Positions 26,474 to 36,376 of a stretch of DNA of 64,000 nucleotides are shown in pieces (the first letter of the stretch is position 1; the number at the start of each line of letters is the position of its first letter). Where the stretch lies: positions 3,720,001 to 3,784,000 of the forward strand of contig NZ_CP034035.1 in NCBI RefSeq assembly GCF_005484945.1, written 5' to 3'. The notes under the pieces were generated by a model. The model did not search any database, was not told where the DNA came from, and saw nothing but the letters and a program-made list of their open reading frames with translations. The translations under genes and the position numbers were made by a program. This stretch comes from Brenneria rubrifaciens. GTDB lineage: Bacteria; Pseudomonadota; Gammaproteobacteria; Enterobacterales; Enterobacteriaceae.

Positions 26474-27220
26474 ATGGCTGAATGGGTGACCGGCAAAGTG
26501 ATTCAGGTGGAACACTGGACAGAAAGTCTGTTTAGCATCCGGGTAAATGCTCCCACCGATCCGTTCACGGCCGGACAATATGCCAAACTTGCGCTGGAGT
26601 TGAATGGTGAAAAAGTCCAACGCGCCTATTCCTATGTTAACGCTCCCAGTGACCGTAACCTTGAGTTCTATCTGGTTAACGTGCCAGAAGGAAAACTCAG
26701 CCCCCCTTTACATGCAATGCAACCGGGCGCGGAAATCATGATCACCAAAGACGCCGCAGGTTTTTTCGTTCTGGAAGAAATTCCGCCTTGTGAAACGCTG
26801 TGGATGCTGGCGACAGGTACGGCAATCGGCCCTTATCTTTCCATTCTCCAGGAGGGCAAAGATCTGGCGCGTTTCAAAAACATCGTACTGGTTCACGCTG
26901 CTCGTTTCGCCCGTGATTTAAGCTATCTGCCGCTGATGCAGCAGTTACAACAACGCTATAACGGCAAGTTACGTATTCAGACGGTGGTCAGCCGTGAGAA
27001 TGAGGCGGGTTCCTTGACCGGCCGTGTCCCGGCGTTAATCAGCAACGGCTCGCTGGAAGCCGCGGTAGGCTTGCCGATCGATGCGACAACCGGCCATGTC
27101 ATGCTGTGCGGTAATCCCCAGATGGTGCGCGATACGCAACAAATCCTTAAGGACGAACGGCAGATGACCAAGCACCTGCGTCGCAAACCGGGCCACATCA
27201 CCAGTGAGCATTATTGGTAA
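26474..27220 (+). CDS. fpr: Ferredoxin/flavodoxin-NADP+ reductase Fpr
   Basis: Fpr is an FAD enzyme that passes electrons from NADPH to flavodoxin and ferredoxin. The 248 residues show the FAD-binding RAYSYVNAPSD, the NADP-binding LWMLATGTAIGPYLSILQEG, and the C-terminus SEHYW that packs against the flavin. In E. coli it is SoxRS-induced; I did not find a convincing SoxS box here. Its terminator and a hrp box follow immediately. Confidence 0.97.
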   Translation: MAEWVTGKVIQVEHWTESLFSIRVNAPTDPFTAGQYAKLALELNGEKVQRAYSYVNAPSDRNLEFYLVNVPEGKLSPPLHAMQPGAEIMITKDAAGFFVLEEIPPCETLWMLATGTAIGPYLSILQEGKDLARFKNIVLVHAARFARDLSYLPLMQQLQQRYNGKLRIQTVVSRENEAGSLTGRVPALISNGSLEAAVGLPIDATTGHVMLCGNPQMVRDTQQILKDERQMTKHLRRKPGHITSEHYW

Positions 27221-27276
27221 CATTCCCCTCAAGACGCAAATACCGTTCACATAAGCTTAAGTCCGTTTTCCCCTCC

Positions 27277-27305
27277 AGCCCGGTTTTATCCTGACAAACC
27301 GGGCT
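27277..27305 (+). terminator. Terminator after fpr
   Basis: AGCCCGGTTT pairs with AAACCGGGCT across a nine-base loop, 57 bases after the fpr stop and directly before a hrp box. This isolates the following effector gene from fpr transcription. Confidence 0.75.
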
Positions 27306-27313
27306 CGTTACCT

Positions 27314-27341
27314 GGAACCGATTTTCATTTCAAGCCACTGA
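27314..27341 (+). promoter_or_regulatory. HrpL-dependent promoter (hrp box)
   Basis: GGAACC, exactly 15 bases, then CCACTGA: a perfect fit to the hrp box GGAACC-N15/16-CCACNNA recognised by the alternative sigma factor HrpL. It ends 21 bases before the first ATG of the lipase-like gene. Such boxes precede type III secretion effectors and apparatus genes in plant-pathogenic enterics and pseudomonads. Confidence 0.85.
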
Positions 27342-27362
27342 ACAGCCACTGCGCAGCCAGCG

Positions 27363-28829
27363 ATGCCCTGCCTGAAAAAGATTATCACTGTTATCAAGAT
27401 GGAACTTACACACAAAATGGTCAAAATACTCAGCACCGGTATGACGTCACTGTTTACCACACAAGGTATGCCTCATCCGGCTCCCGCCAATAAGGGTTAC
27501 TCCACCGGGACAAACAGAACGGTTCAAGCCTCGTTTGTCGCCCCGGATATTAAACCTGCAAGTGGGGAAAATGGCGCTTTATCCGTTAGTGAACGAACGC
27601 CAATTCCCTTATTTCAGGACAAGCCGCCAGCCAGTAGGCTATTGAGCAAATTAAGCGGCACCCTATACAAAACTGTGTCGAATACTTTCGCTTTCGTTAC
27701 AAATGAGCCTTCATTCACAACAGGACGTGAATTTACCCACATATACGCAGCGGAAAAAACATTGGCGTCGGGCGAAGCGTCAGACGAAATCAACCCAGCC
27801 CATGTTTACCTTTCAGACACTTTTCATGATGTGGATTTTTGTAACGACACGTCGGCCTGCAACGCCGGGAAACTAGACAGACAGCGCCGTGAACTTCTCG
27901 AATGTATGCGCAAATTTGCAGGAGAAGCCTATACGGAAAAACTTGAAGACATTCCAGATATCGGCAACATGAAACTCAGTACGGACAAGAGCACGCCCAC
28001 ATTCAAAATCTGGGAATCGACGTCACATCCGAAGGTCGTCTCTGTCGTACTGGGTTTTAGCGGCACACGTATGACGGAAAGCGCCGATCTGCTTTGTGAC
28101 ATTAGAGGACAGCTTCCCCTGGCGCATGTCAATTCCCTGAACACCGATTTGCCCAGTCTCGGACATATTGGCGCGGGCTGGCAGGAGCGCTGGCAATTCG
28201 AGGCCAGTAAAACCCGAAACGGCGAGCAGCTTGCAGATATTCTCACCCAGTACGCACAGCAGGCGCAGAAAGACAACAAGCTGTTATCGGTAAATGTTGT
28301 CGGACACAGCCTGGGAGCGGCGGTCGCTACGCTGGCAAGTATCGATATCGCCAATTTTCTACGGTCTAAAGGTGCGCAAGGGAAGATCAGCGCATACGTG
28401 TTCAACCCACCCCGGCTAGGTTTTAACGGCATTGCGCAAGCGTATCGTAACGCACTGGCACACCATTCTCATCAACAGGACGTTCTGCGATTTTCCCTGA
28501 TTCAGTTAACCCGCGAACTGGACCCGGTGCAGTCAATGCCGCTTTTTATGAACCACCCCGACTGGGCGCATCTTCGCGTTGGCAATAATATTTCGCATCA
28601 TCAATATATCAGCACTTTTAACGATAGATCAGCACACAGGGCAAACCTCGCGGTAAACCATGAACTGGAACCGTGGAAAAACGCCATTTGCTCTGGTATT
28701 TCAGCAGAAGCGCTAAAAACGCTGTTTGGTGAAAAGCCAGGTACGGAAGATCTGTTAATGGTTTCTCGCCGGGAGATGTTTCACATGATCCGGGTGAAAC
28801 TTTCTTCGCCCTTCAACCAGCAGGCATGA
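27363..28829 (+). CDS. Class-3 lipase-like protein, candidate type III effector
   Basis: A 488-residue protein in two parts. About residues 1-120 are Ser/Thr/Pro-rich with no recognisable fold, as in type III secretion leaders. About 140-440 resembles the class-3 (Rhizomucor-type) lipase fold: VVLGFSGTRMTES at the oxyanion position, the nucleophile elbow VVGHSLGAAVATL (Ser316), likely catalytic Asp in RELDPVQSMP (Asp387), and a His near HHQYIS. The perfect hrp box upstream and insertion between fpr and yiiR, neighbours in E. coli, suggest a horizontally gained, HrpL-controlled effector acting on host lipids; secretion and substrate are inference. Later in-frame methionines (27399, 27417) could be the true start. 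I cannot assign a named effector family. Confidence 0.7.
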   Translation: MPCLKKIITVIKMELTHKMVKILSTGMTSLFTTQGMPHPAPANKGYSTGTNRTVQASFVAPDIKPASGENGALSVSERTPIPLFQDKPPASRLLSKLSGTLYKTVSNTFAFVTNEPSFTTGREFTHIYAAEKTLASGEASDEINPAHVYLSDTFHDVDFCNDTSACNAGKLDRQRRELLECMRKFAGEAYTEKLEDIPDIGNMKLSTDKSTPTFKIWESTSHPKVVSVVLGFSGTRMTESADLLCDIRGQLPLAHVNSLNTDLPSLGHIGAGWQERWQFEASKTRNGEQLADILTQYAQQAQKDNKLLSVNVVGHSLGAAVATLASIDIANFLRSKGAQGKISAYVFNPPRLGFNGIAQAYRNALAHHSHQQDVLRFSLIQLTRELDPVQSMPLFMNHPDWAHLRVGNNISHHQYISTFNDRSAHRANLAVNHELEPWKNAICSGISAEALKTLFGEKPGTEDLLMVSRREMFHMIRVKLSSPFNQQA

Positions 28830-28895
28830 GGGCATGGTATCGCTATCATCGCGGTCAGTGATGGAATGCAAGCTTCGAGCATAGGTTAAGCGTAC

Positions 28896-29321
28896 TTAGC
28901 GGCGGATTGTGAACGGCGTGGTTTCAGGTCCAAACCGATTTCCCCCTTTCGTGCCCGAAAAAACGCCGCAGTCAAGTACCACCATGAGGCCAATCAGCGT
29001 TGGAATAAACCGGCCAACGCCCCATTGCCAGATAGCCGGCAACATATACCAGTTGCCGGCGGCCAATACCCAGGCGACGATAATCAACAACGCCCACCAA
29101 CCGCTTTTATTGCGGTCATGCAGGCGTTTTACTAAGATGGCCGCCGTCGGCCACAGTAACGCGACAATCAGAAATGCCGTGGTTTGGATATCCAGCCAGT
29201 TTTGGCCCGACAAGGTGAAAAGCGCCGCCATCAGCGCCAACCAGCAGGCAATCCAGACCCAAAAATCACGGCGGCCAACACGACCTTTAAACGAGAAACA
29301 CCATTGCTGTAGCGTCATCAA
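28896..29321 (-). CDS. yiiR: DUF805 inner-membrane protein (YiiR-like)
   Basis: A 141-residue membrane protein beginning with the DUF805 signature WCFSFKGRVGRRDFW and containing the conserved VKRLHDRNKSGWWALL between hydrophobic segments (about four). It lies between fpr and the DUF1454 gene, where E. coli has yiiR, so I use that name. Its function is unknown. The lipase-like effector gene separates it from fpr here. Confidence 0.85.
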   Translation of the reverse strand: MMTLQQWCFSFKGRVGRRDFWVWIACWLALMAALFTLSGQNWLDIQTTAFLIVALLWPTAAILVKRLHDRNKSGWWALLIIVAWVLAAGNWYMLPAIWQWGVGRFIPTLIGLMVVLDCGVFSGTKGGNRFGPETTPFTIRR

Positions 29322-29590
29322 ATACAGAATCCTGAATTACAGAGATAATCCCATCAGGCACAACGGGAAAGATATTGATCGATTATATTAATGAGAGACA
29401 GGCGAACCCGGCCAAACAGCGCTTGCCTGCACTCTCTCGTGCCGAGTTTACCTTAACTGATGAGCCTCGCGCCCGTAATCTTCACACGATTTTTGACAAT
29501 TACTCACGAATGCCGTTTTAATCAGATATCGCATTGTTATCGCCGACTATGGCCTCAACCGATCATCATGGCTTGCCTGATAAAACCCTT

Positions 29591-30181
29591 ATGACACGAC
29601 ACTGTATCGCTGCAATTTTTACGTTTTCCACTCTGATGCTCTACCAACCCTGCGCGTGGTCCGATCCCGTTTTACCCTCGAAAACCACAGCAACCGCTCC
29701 TTATCTGCTGGCGGGCGCGCCGACATTTGATCAAACCATTGTTCAGTTCCGTACACGTTATAACCTGAGCAATCCGTCATTGCCGATTGGGGAATTCCGG
29801 GTTGTCGACACCGGTAACATTTCCAGTCTGCTGACACGTGCCGCCAGCAAAATCAACGATCGCCTGTATGCGTCAACCGCGCTGGAGAAAGGCACGGGAA
29901 AAATCAAAACGTTGCAAATCACCTGGCTGCCGCAGCAAGAAGAGGCCGAAGCGAAACGCACACTGGCCATCAATTACATGGCGGCGCTGTCGCGGGCTTT
30001 TGTTCCATCACTGACGGAAGAACAAAGCATTGAAAAAGTTACCGAGTTACTGGCAAAAGGCCAAGGTCAGCGCTTTTACCAGCAAACGGAAGGGGCTCTG
30101 CGTTATGTTGTCGCAGATAACGGCGATAAAGGGCTAACGTTTGCTGTTGAACCGATTAAGCTAACATTATCTGAACCGTGA
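29591..30181 (+). CDS. yiiQ: YiiQ family exported protein (DUF1454)
   Basis: A 196-residue protein with a signal peptide MTRHCIAAIFTFSTLMLYQPCAWSD; the start at 29591 is chosen because it begins the signal peptide, while the frame upstream is hydrophilic. The mature part matches what I recall of DUF1454/YiiQ proteins in size, and it sits directly before tpiA as in E. coli. It is probably periplasmic; its role is unknown. Confidence 0.85.
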   Translation: MTRHCIAAIFTFSTLMLYQPCAWSDPVLPSKTTATAPYLLAGAPTFDQTIVQFRTRYNLSNPSLPIGEFRVVDTGNISSLLTRAASKINDRLYASTALEKGTGKIKTLQITWLPQQEEAEAKRTLAINYMAALSRAFVPSLTEEQSIEKVTELLAKGQGQRFYQQTEGALRYVVADNGDKGLTFAVEPIKLTLSEP

Positions 30182-30261
30182 TCAGCAGGGCAATTCATGA
30201 CGAAAAACCGAGCCACGACACCATTTCGTCTTTATACTGTCGGCAGGCAGTTTTCTATTGA

Positions 30262-31059
<798 letters not shown>

Positions 31060-31085
31060 ACCGCGCTCACGTCATCATTAACCAA

Positions 31086-31124
31086 CGCCGCCATTTTTTA
31101 TAAACAAATGGCGGCGATTTTTTA
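31086..31124 (+). terminator. Intrinsic terminator of tpiA
   Basis: CGCCGCCATTT pairs with AAATGGCGGCG across a nine-base loop, followed by ATTTTTTAT. It also lies just beyond the 3' end of the convergent aguA gene. Confidence 0.92.
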
Positions 31125-31147
31125 TGCAAGACAATATCGCTTTTCGC

Positions 31148-32251
31148 TTACTTCACCGCGGGGATTTGCTGCGTAATACAGTGGATGTTACCGCCGCCCA
31201 GCAGGATTTCACGGGCCGGCACACCGCTGATCAAATAATCCGGGAACATCTGTTGTAACAAATCGCGGGCGATATCATCCGTCCGCGCATCCAGCAGCGG
31301 GAAAATGATCTGCCGATTGCTGATCAGGAAGTTTACATACGATCCCGCCAGACGCGATCCGGCATTACGCTCCACCGCATTGCCGGTATCCACGCCGGCG
31401 GTTTCTTTCTGGGTCGCATATAACGGCCCCGGCGCGGGCAGTTTCCAGATTTTCAGTTGGCGGCCCTGTGCGTCTTTAGCGGTTGAGAGCACCCGGTATG
31501 CCGCCATTGAGCGCGCATATTGCGGATCGTGCTCGTCATCCGTCCAGTGCAGCGCCACTTCGCCGGGGCGTACAAAGCAGCACATATTATCGATGTGTCC
31601 GTCAGTTTCATCGTTATACACGCCCTCTTCCAACCAGATAATCGTCGATATCCCCAGATAATCGCGCATCAGCTGTTCGATCTGCATTTTGCTCAAATGC
31701 GGGTTACGGTTGGGATTCAGCAGACACTCAGCCGTGGTCAGCAATGTGCCTTCACCGTCGGTATGAATCGAACCGCCTTCCAGAACCAGAGGAGCGGCAT
31801 ACCGCGCACTTTGATGATAAGACAGCACCTGCGCCGCGACCTTTTCGTCCTGCCGCCAGTCGTCATACAGCCCCCCCCGTTCACCGCCCCAGGCGTTAAA
31901 CCGCCAGTCGATACCACGGCGCTCCCCGGCCTGACTCAGTACCATCGTCGGTCCGGTATCACGCATCCAGGCATCGTCACTTTCCATCTCGACCAGCGTG
32001 ACGTTGACGGGCATTACGCGCTTCGCGTCAGCCATGCAGTGTGCGGGCACCCCCATGATCACTGGCGTCGTCCGCATGATGGTTTCCGCCACCTGTGCAA
32101 AGGTTTTCTGGGCAGGAACGCCCTCTTCACGCCAATTATCCCGGCGATAGGGCCAAATCATCCATACAGCTTCATGCTGCGCCCACTCGGCAGGCATCGC
32201 AAAGCCGTCCTGACGAGGCGTAGTGAGATGAAATAGATCTGACTGTGACAT
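31148..32251 (-). CDS. aguA: Agmatine deiminase AguA
   Basis: AguA hydrolyses agmatine to N-carbamoylputrescine and ammonia. The 367 residues carry [47 protein letters not shown] and the catalytic-cysteine C-terminus [11 protein letters not shown] of the guanidino-modifying superfamily. The ATG at 32251 has GGAGATAA upstream; a TTG immediately before is also possible. It follows aguB by three bases, so the operon encodes both steps from agmatine to putrescine. E. coli K-12 lacks this pair at the site. Confidence 0.95.
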   Translation of the reverse strand: MSQSDLFHLTTPRQDGFAMPAEWAQHEAVWMIWPYRRDNWREEGVPAQKTFAQVAETIMRTTPVIMGVPAHCMADAKRVMPVNVTLVEMESDDAWMRDTGPTMVLSQAGERRGIDWRFNAWGGERGGLYDDWRQDEKVAAQVLSYHQSARYAAPLVLEGGSIHTDGEGTLLTTAECLLNPNRNPHLSKMQIEQLMRDYLGISTIIWLEEGVYNDETDGHIDNMCCFVRPGEVALHWTDDEHDPQYARSMAAYRVLSTAKDAQGRQLKIWKLPAPGPLYATQKETAGVDTGNAVERNAGSRLAGSYVNFLISNRQIIFPLLDARTDDIARDLLQQMFPDYLISGVPAREILLGGGNIHCITQQIPAVK

Positions 32252-32254
32252 CAA

Positions 32255-33139
32255 TTATCTCCGGGTCTTGCCGTCGGAACTGGCAATCGCGCCATACATT
32301 TCCGGGCGGCGATCGCGGAACAGTCCCCAGGATGCACGCTGCGCGGCAATAGCGTCTAAATCAAACTCATGAACCAGAACGGCTTCATCCGTTTTGCCGG
32401 CCTGCGCCACCAGTTCACCCGTTTGATCGGCAATAAAGGAAGAACCGTAGAAGGTCATTTCCAAACCGTCGATAAACTTGCTGCATTCAGTGCCAATGCG
32501 GTTGGAGGTAATCACCGGAACCAGGTTCGCTGCCGCATGACCTTGCTGAACACGCGTCCAGTGCGGCTGGCTGTCGATCTCTGGGTAAGCCGGTTCTGAA
32601 CCAATGGCGGTTGGGTAGAAAATCAATTCCGCCCCTTGCAAAGCCAGGCTGCGCGCGGTTTCCGGGAACCATTGATCCCAGCAGATGCCGACGCCGATTT
32701 TCGCGTAACGGGTTTGCCAGACTTTAAAGCCGGTATCGCCTGGAATAAAGAATTGCTTTTCCTGATAGGCCGGGCCGTTCGGAATATGGGTTTTGCGATA
32801 CACATCGAGCACGGCGCCATCCGCGTCAATCACCACCAGTGAATTGTAATAAGCGTTGTTGGCTCGCTCAAAAAAGCTCAGCGGCAACACCACTTCCAGC
32901 TCAGCCGCCAACGCAGAGAAGTGTTGTATCAGCGGGCTGGTCTCCCGTTCCTGTGCCAACGCATAGTGCTCGGGACTTTGATCGATACAGAAATAAGGCG
33001 CGGCAAACAGCTCCTGAATCAGAATAATCTGCGCCCCTTTTGCATGCGCTTGCCGCACCAGTTTTTCGGCATTCTCAATGTTGCTGGGCAGGTCCCAGGA
33101 ACATGCCATTTGTGTTGCGGCGACGGTCACTTTTTTCAT
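32255..33139 (-). CDS. aguB: N-carbamoylputrescine amidase AguB
   Basis: AguB is a nitrilase-superfamily hydrolase that turns N-carbamoylputrescine into putrescine, CO2 and ammonia. The 294 residues show the Glu (IILIQELFAAPYF), Lys (VYRKTHIPNGPAYQEKQFF) and Cys (IGVGICWDQWFPE) catalytic motifs. Shine-Dalgarno GAGG lies before the ATG. It is the first gene of aguBA, expressed away from the type III effector locus. Confidence 0.96.
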   Translation of the reverse strand: MKKVTVAATQMACSWDLPSNIENAEKLVRQAHAKGAQIILIQELFAAPYFCIDQSPEHYALAQERETSPLIQHFSALAAELEVVLPLSFFERANNAYYNSLVVIDADGAVLDVYRKTHIPNGPAYQEKQFFIPGDTGFKVWQTRYAKIGVGICWDQWFPETARSLALQGAELIFYPTAIGSEPAYPEIDSQPHWTRVQQGHAAANLVPVITSNRIGTECSKFIDGLEMTFYGSSFIADQTGELVAQAGKTDEAVLVHEFDLDAIAAQRASWGLFRDRRPEMYGAIASSDGKTRR

Positions 33140-33405
33140 GCGAAAACCTCAGTAATATCTTCTATATATGCCAACGACGAACAACACGGTCTACGTTTGC
33201 TCCGCGGGGGTTACCACAACGAGTTTAGGCCAACAAACCGACCAATGCCTGACTTGATCATGCCTGAATCCGGCATTCACCGAAAATAGGCGAGACTATT
33301 ATGCCAGTTAATAGCGATAATTCACTATGAGGGATAAAAGGTTCAGTAAACACAGCGTTATAGAGGCATGGTCTTGAAGAAGAGATTCGGCGTTTTAGCG
33401 CCATC

Positions 33406-34419
33406 TTAATGAATCTTCAACTCAATGATCATCAATTGATCACGATCACCGCGTCCCAATATGTCGGATGGATAGGACAGTATCTTTCCTATCTGATTCA
33501 TAAAGGAGGTGAAGTTTGCTTTACTCTGAAAACTGAACATACCATTTTCAGGATCATAAAACGCATGCTGATTGTGACCGTCGCTGTATATCGCCATGAC
33601 ATGACTGTCAGTTTGAATCGACAAAAGTTGCTCTCGTCCTTCATGCAACACCTCTCTTACCAGGCCATCACCCAACGCCTCTCGGCGATTGAGCAACACA
33701 AACGGCGTTTCCCCTCTTACCGGAACCACGGACATTCTCGCCAGATTAGCAATACGTTGCGACACATCATAGCGGCGAACGACCGCAGAGGCGCCGTCAA
33801 AACGCCTGTCCAGATATTGACCGTCATAGCGTGCGCTGCTTTGAAACGTGTCCTGCACAACATAAACTTTCTCAAACCCGGTTTTCGCTCTGGCTTTGGA
33901 TGTGACCTCGTCGTTATCCGCATCGTACCCCAGTAAATTACCCATCACCTTACTGTCATCCAGACCGCTGTGACGCCCCAGCAACCAGAGATTCGTCAGA
34001 CCCAGGCACACGCCGTCTTCCACGCTTTCTACCTTTTCACGCATCTCGGGCATTTGGGCTTTTATCGTCTGAAGGTAGTCACGCTGTTCCATGTTGATGG
34101 TTTGCCCCGAATGCTGGTTACAGGCTAGCTCAAGATTCGATTCATAACGCCTTGACGTCCTGCCTGACATATTCATATCCCTGCTTTCCCCGCTTGATAA
34201 AAGATGACTCCTATCAGGCATCGAAATGGCAAACGGCATGGACGGCAGTTTGTTCATCAACCCTTGCAACGAAAAACTGGCATGTCCTTCTTTTTGGGTC
34301 AATGGCGTAAACGCCGCCTGCTCTTGCATGACACCCGACCGGGGCGCGCCCGACAGTTCGCTTTTTGCTTGTGACTGTGACGTGGTTATTTCAGGTAAAA
34401 CCGCTTGATGAATATGCAT
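33406..34419 (-). CDS. YopT-like C58 cysteine protease, candidate type III effector
   Basis: A 337-residue protein with a polar N-terminal ~120 residues and a C-terminal region fitting peptidase family C58 (YopT/AvrPphB). The presumed triad is Cys138 in DGVCLGLTNLWLL, His273 in DSHVMAIYSDG and Asp289 in HAFYDPENGMFSF; the 16-residue His-Asp spacing is that of YopT. C58 effectors are injected by type III secretion and cleave host proteins. The gene lies 57 bases after a CesT-like chaperone gene on the same strand, the usual effector/chaperone pairing. The locus interrupts the pfkA-tpiA interval. The true start may be the ATG at 34419; no strong ribosome site is seen, so coupling to the chaperone is possible. 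Target and activity are unknown. Confidence 0.72.
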   Translation of the reverse strand: MHIHQAVLPEITTSQSQAKSELSGAPRSGVMQEQAAFTPLTQKEGHASFSLQGLMNKLPSMPFAISMPDRSHLLSSGESRDMNMSGRTSRRYESNLELACNQHSGQTINMEQRDYLQTIKAQMPEMREKVESVEDGVCLGLTNLWLLGRHSGLDDSKVMGNLLGYDADNDEVTSKARAKTGFEKVYVVQDTFQSSARYDGQYLDRRFDGASAVVRRYDVSQRIANLARMSVVPVRGETPFVLLNRREALGDGLVREVLHEGREQLLSIQTDSHVMAIYSDGHNQHAFYDPENGMFSFQSKANFTSFMNQIGKILSYPSDILGRGDRDQLMIIELKIH

Positions 34420-34475
34420 AGCAACGATCTCGTGGAGCTAAATGAACACATGGCGATACTGGCGGAGCAGGCGTC

Positions 34476-34973
34476 TTAACGGGAAAAGGGAGACTGAAAC
34501 AAGTGCGCCCGATACCGGTCAAGACCGGATGACGGCAACGTTTTGACGTCGGGCGACGCCTTGCGAGCGGCCGCAACCGAAGCAAATTCTTCTCGTATAC
34601 GCAGACCGAGGCTCACCACATTTTCTATCCATGCGCTCAACGCCCGCTCATTAAAAGACAAAACATTCTGATGTGCCGTCAACATCAGATTGCGCTGTTG
34701 TGTTTCCAGACCGATTGCCGCACCGCACATCAAACCAGGCTCAAGATTTAACATCATACCTAACGCAAGCAGATCGCTATCCCGTTCAAAATCCAACGTA
34801 TAGATCGGCATAAAAACAAACAGGGTTTCCCGTGAGTCAGGCAACCTTAAAAAAAGCGTTTGCCCGTTGAATAGAACCTGAACGTCCGCTTCAATATCGG
34901 GCGTGCCGTCTACGCCCGCCTGTCTCTCAACCCAGCGTAACAATAGTGCCTTGGCATAGTTCGGCTCTGACAT
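34476..34973 (-). CDS. Probable CesT-type type III secretion chaperone
   Basis: A 165-residue protein with the pattern of class I effector chaperones: N-terminal helix (YAKALLLRWVERQAG), beta-strands around VQVLFNGQTLFLRLPDS and ETLFVFMPIYTLDF, then ALGMMLNLEPGLMCGAAIGL, and a C-terminal helix. A strong Shine-Dalgarno AGGAGG precedes the ATG. It is followed on the same strand by the C58 protease gene, its likely cargo. A degenerate hrp box lies about 75-100 bases upstream. Assignment rests on fold-like pattern and context, not on an identity I recall. Confidence 0.65.
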   Translation of the reverse strand: MSEPNYAKALLLRWVERQAGVDGTPDIEADVQVLFNGQTLFLRLPDSRETLFVFMPIYTLDFERDSDLLALGMMLNLEPGLMCGAAIGLETQQRNLMLTAHQNVLSFNERALSAWIENVVSLGLRIREEFASVAAARKASPDVKTLPSSGLDRYRAHLFQSPFSR

Positions 34974-35047
34974 GCCCCCTCCTGAACAATATAAAACGTA
35001 CCTGAAAAACCTGTTGTTGCGGCATATGGACGGTAAACACTTAATAG

Positions 35048-35075
35048 TGTGTGTCCGAAAAAACGCACGCGTTCC
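35048..35075 (-). promoter_or_regulatory. Degenerate hrp box upstream of the chaperone-effector pair
   Basis: On the minus strand GGAACG is followed after 15 bases by ACACACA; against GGAACC-N15-CCACNNA there are two mismatches (last base of the first block, first base of the second). The position, 75 bases before the chaperone start and downstream of the pfkA terminator, is right for a HrpL promoter. Confidence 0.45.
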
Positions 35076-35091
35076 CAGCCCAGCGCCGCTA

Positions 35092-35118
35092 AAAACAAAA
35101 CCCCCGAAAACCGGGGGT
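35092..35118 (-). terminator. Intrinsic terminator of pfkA
   Basis: On the minus strand CCCCCGG-TTTT-CGGGGG is followed by TTTTGTTTTT, about 54 bases after the pfkA stop. It separates pfkA from the effector operon. Confidence 0.88.
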
Positions 35119-35171
35119 CAGTCAATCATCTAATCCCGCTTTCATGGCAGGATTTACGACGCCATGGGGGG

Positions 35172-36134
35172 TCAGAATAATTTTTTCGCCGTTTCCAGCC
35201 AGTCGCCTTTAAAGGGGCGTTTCATGTTCTCAATAGCATCAATAATATCGTGATGAACCAGTTTTTCGTTCTGGATACCGACGCAACGGCCGCCATAGCC
35301 TTGCAACAGCAGTTCGATGGAGTACGCGCCCATACGGGAAGCCAAAATACGGTCATAAGCCACTGGAGAACCGCCGCGCTGAATGTGACCCAGTACCGTG
35401 GCGCGCGTGTCGCGCCCTGTCTCTTTCTGGATATATTTCGCCAATTCGTCGATATCGCAAATGTGTTCGGTAATCGCCACGATCGCGTGTTTTTTACCCT
35501 TTTCGATACCGCCTTTGATTTCACTCACCAGATCTTCCGGGCTGAAAGGCACTTCCGGCAGCACGATGAATTCGCATCCACCCGCAATCGCCGCCGCCAG
35601 CGTCAAATCACCGCAGTGACGCCCCATGACTTCAACAATCGAAATACGCTGGTGGGATGTAGACGTATCACGCAGACGGTCAATAGCTTCCAGAACCGTT
35701 TCCAGCGCCGTAAAGTAACCAATGGTGTAGTCCGTTCCTGCTACATCGTTATCGATGGTGCCTGGCAGACCGATACAGGGGAACCCCATTTCCGTCAGGC
35801 GCTTAGCCCCCATATAGGAACCATCGCCGCCGATGACAACCAGCGCATCCAGCCCCTGGTTTTTCATATTTTGAATGGCGGCTTCACGCACCTTTTCATC
35901 ACGGAACTCAGGGAAACGCGCCGAGCCCAGGAATGTCCCGCCGCGGTTGATCATGTCCGATACACTGTAGCGATCCAGTTCAATCATCCGATTCTCATAC
36001 AAGCCCAGATAACCATCATAAATACCAAACACTTCCAGCCCTTCCGTCAGTGCGGCTCGCACCACACCACGAATTGCCGCATTCATTCCGGGTGCATCAC
36101 CACCGCTCGTCAATACTCCGATTCTTTTAATCAT
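35172..36134 (-). CDS. pfkA: 6-phosphofructokinase I PfkA
   Basis: PfkA phosphorylates fructose 6-phosphate with ATP, the committed step of glycolysis, and is allosterically controlled by ADP and PEP. The 320 residues keep [35 protein letters not shown], the catalytic [17 protein letters not shown] and [20 protein letters not shown] Cra-like operator lies 149 bases upstream and a collapsed MITE between. Confidence 0.98.
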   Translation of the reverse strand: MIKRIGVLTSGGDAPGMNAAIRGVVRAALTEGLEVFGIYDGYLGLYENRMIELDRYSVSDMINRGGTFLGSARFPEFRDEKVREAAIQNMKNQGLDALVVIGGDGSYMGAKRLTEMGFPCIGLPGTIDNDVAGTDYTIGYFTALETVLEAIDRLRDTSTSHQRISIVEVMGRHCGDLTLAAAIAGGCEFIVLPEVPFSPEDLVSEIKGGIEKGKKHAIVAITEHICDIDELAKYIQKETGRDTRATVLGHIQRGGSPVAYDRILASRMGAYSIELLLQGYGGRCVGIQNEKLVHHDIIDAIENMKRPFKGDWLETAKKLF

Positions 36135-36174
36135 GACAACCTCTGGACTTGTAGATGTAATTTCGCAGGATACT

Positions 36175-36206
36175 TATACCCAATAGATTACGAGATGACG
36201 GGTATA
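36175..36206. repeat. Collapsed MITE copy upstream of pfkA
   Basis: A 32-base palindromic remnant, TATACCC at one end and GGGTATA at the other, enclosing AATAGATTACGAGATGAC. The left 20 bases match the start of the 107-base element at 20241 with one or two changes; the interior has been lost. It lies 41 bases from the pfkA start. Confidence 0.6.
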
Positions 36207-36282
36207 ACGCAAATTAACCGCCGTTTGTTACACGACAGCGACCTCTTATCTTTTATGAGCATACTATAACAAATACCCGTAG

Positions 36283-36296
36283 CTGAATTGATTCAG
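36283..36296. promoter_or_regulatory. Probable Cra (FruR) operator of pfkA
   Basis: The palindrome CTGAATTGATTCAG fits the Cra consensus TGAAWCGNTTCA apart from the centre. E. coli pfkA is repressed by Cra through a site upstream of the gene, so the context supports the call. Confidence 0.6.
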
Positions 36297-36376
36297 GTCA
36301 GGCTAATAAGTGCCCAAACTTCCACTGCATATCACGTTTTAAACATAAACGGGAAAGACCCCATCGCCGTCAAGGG

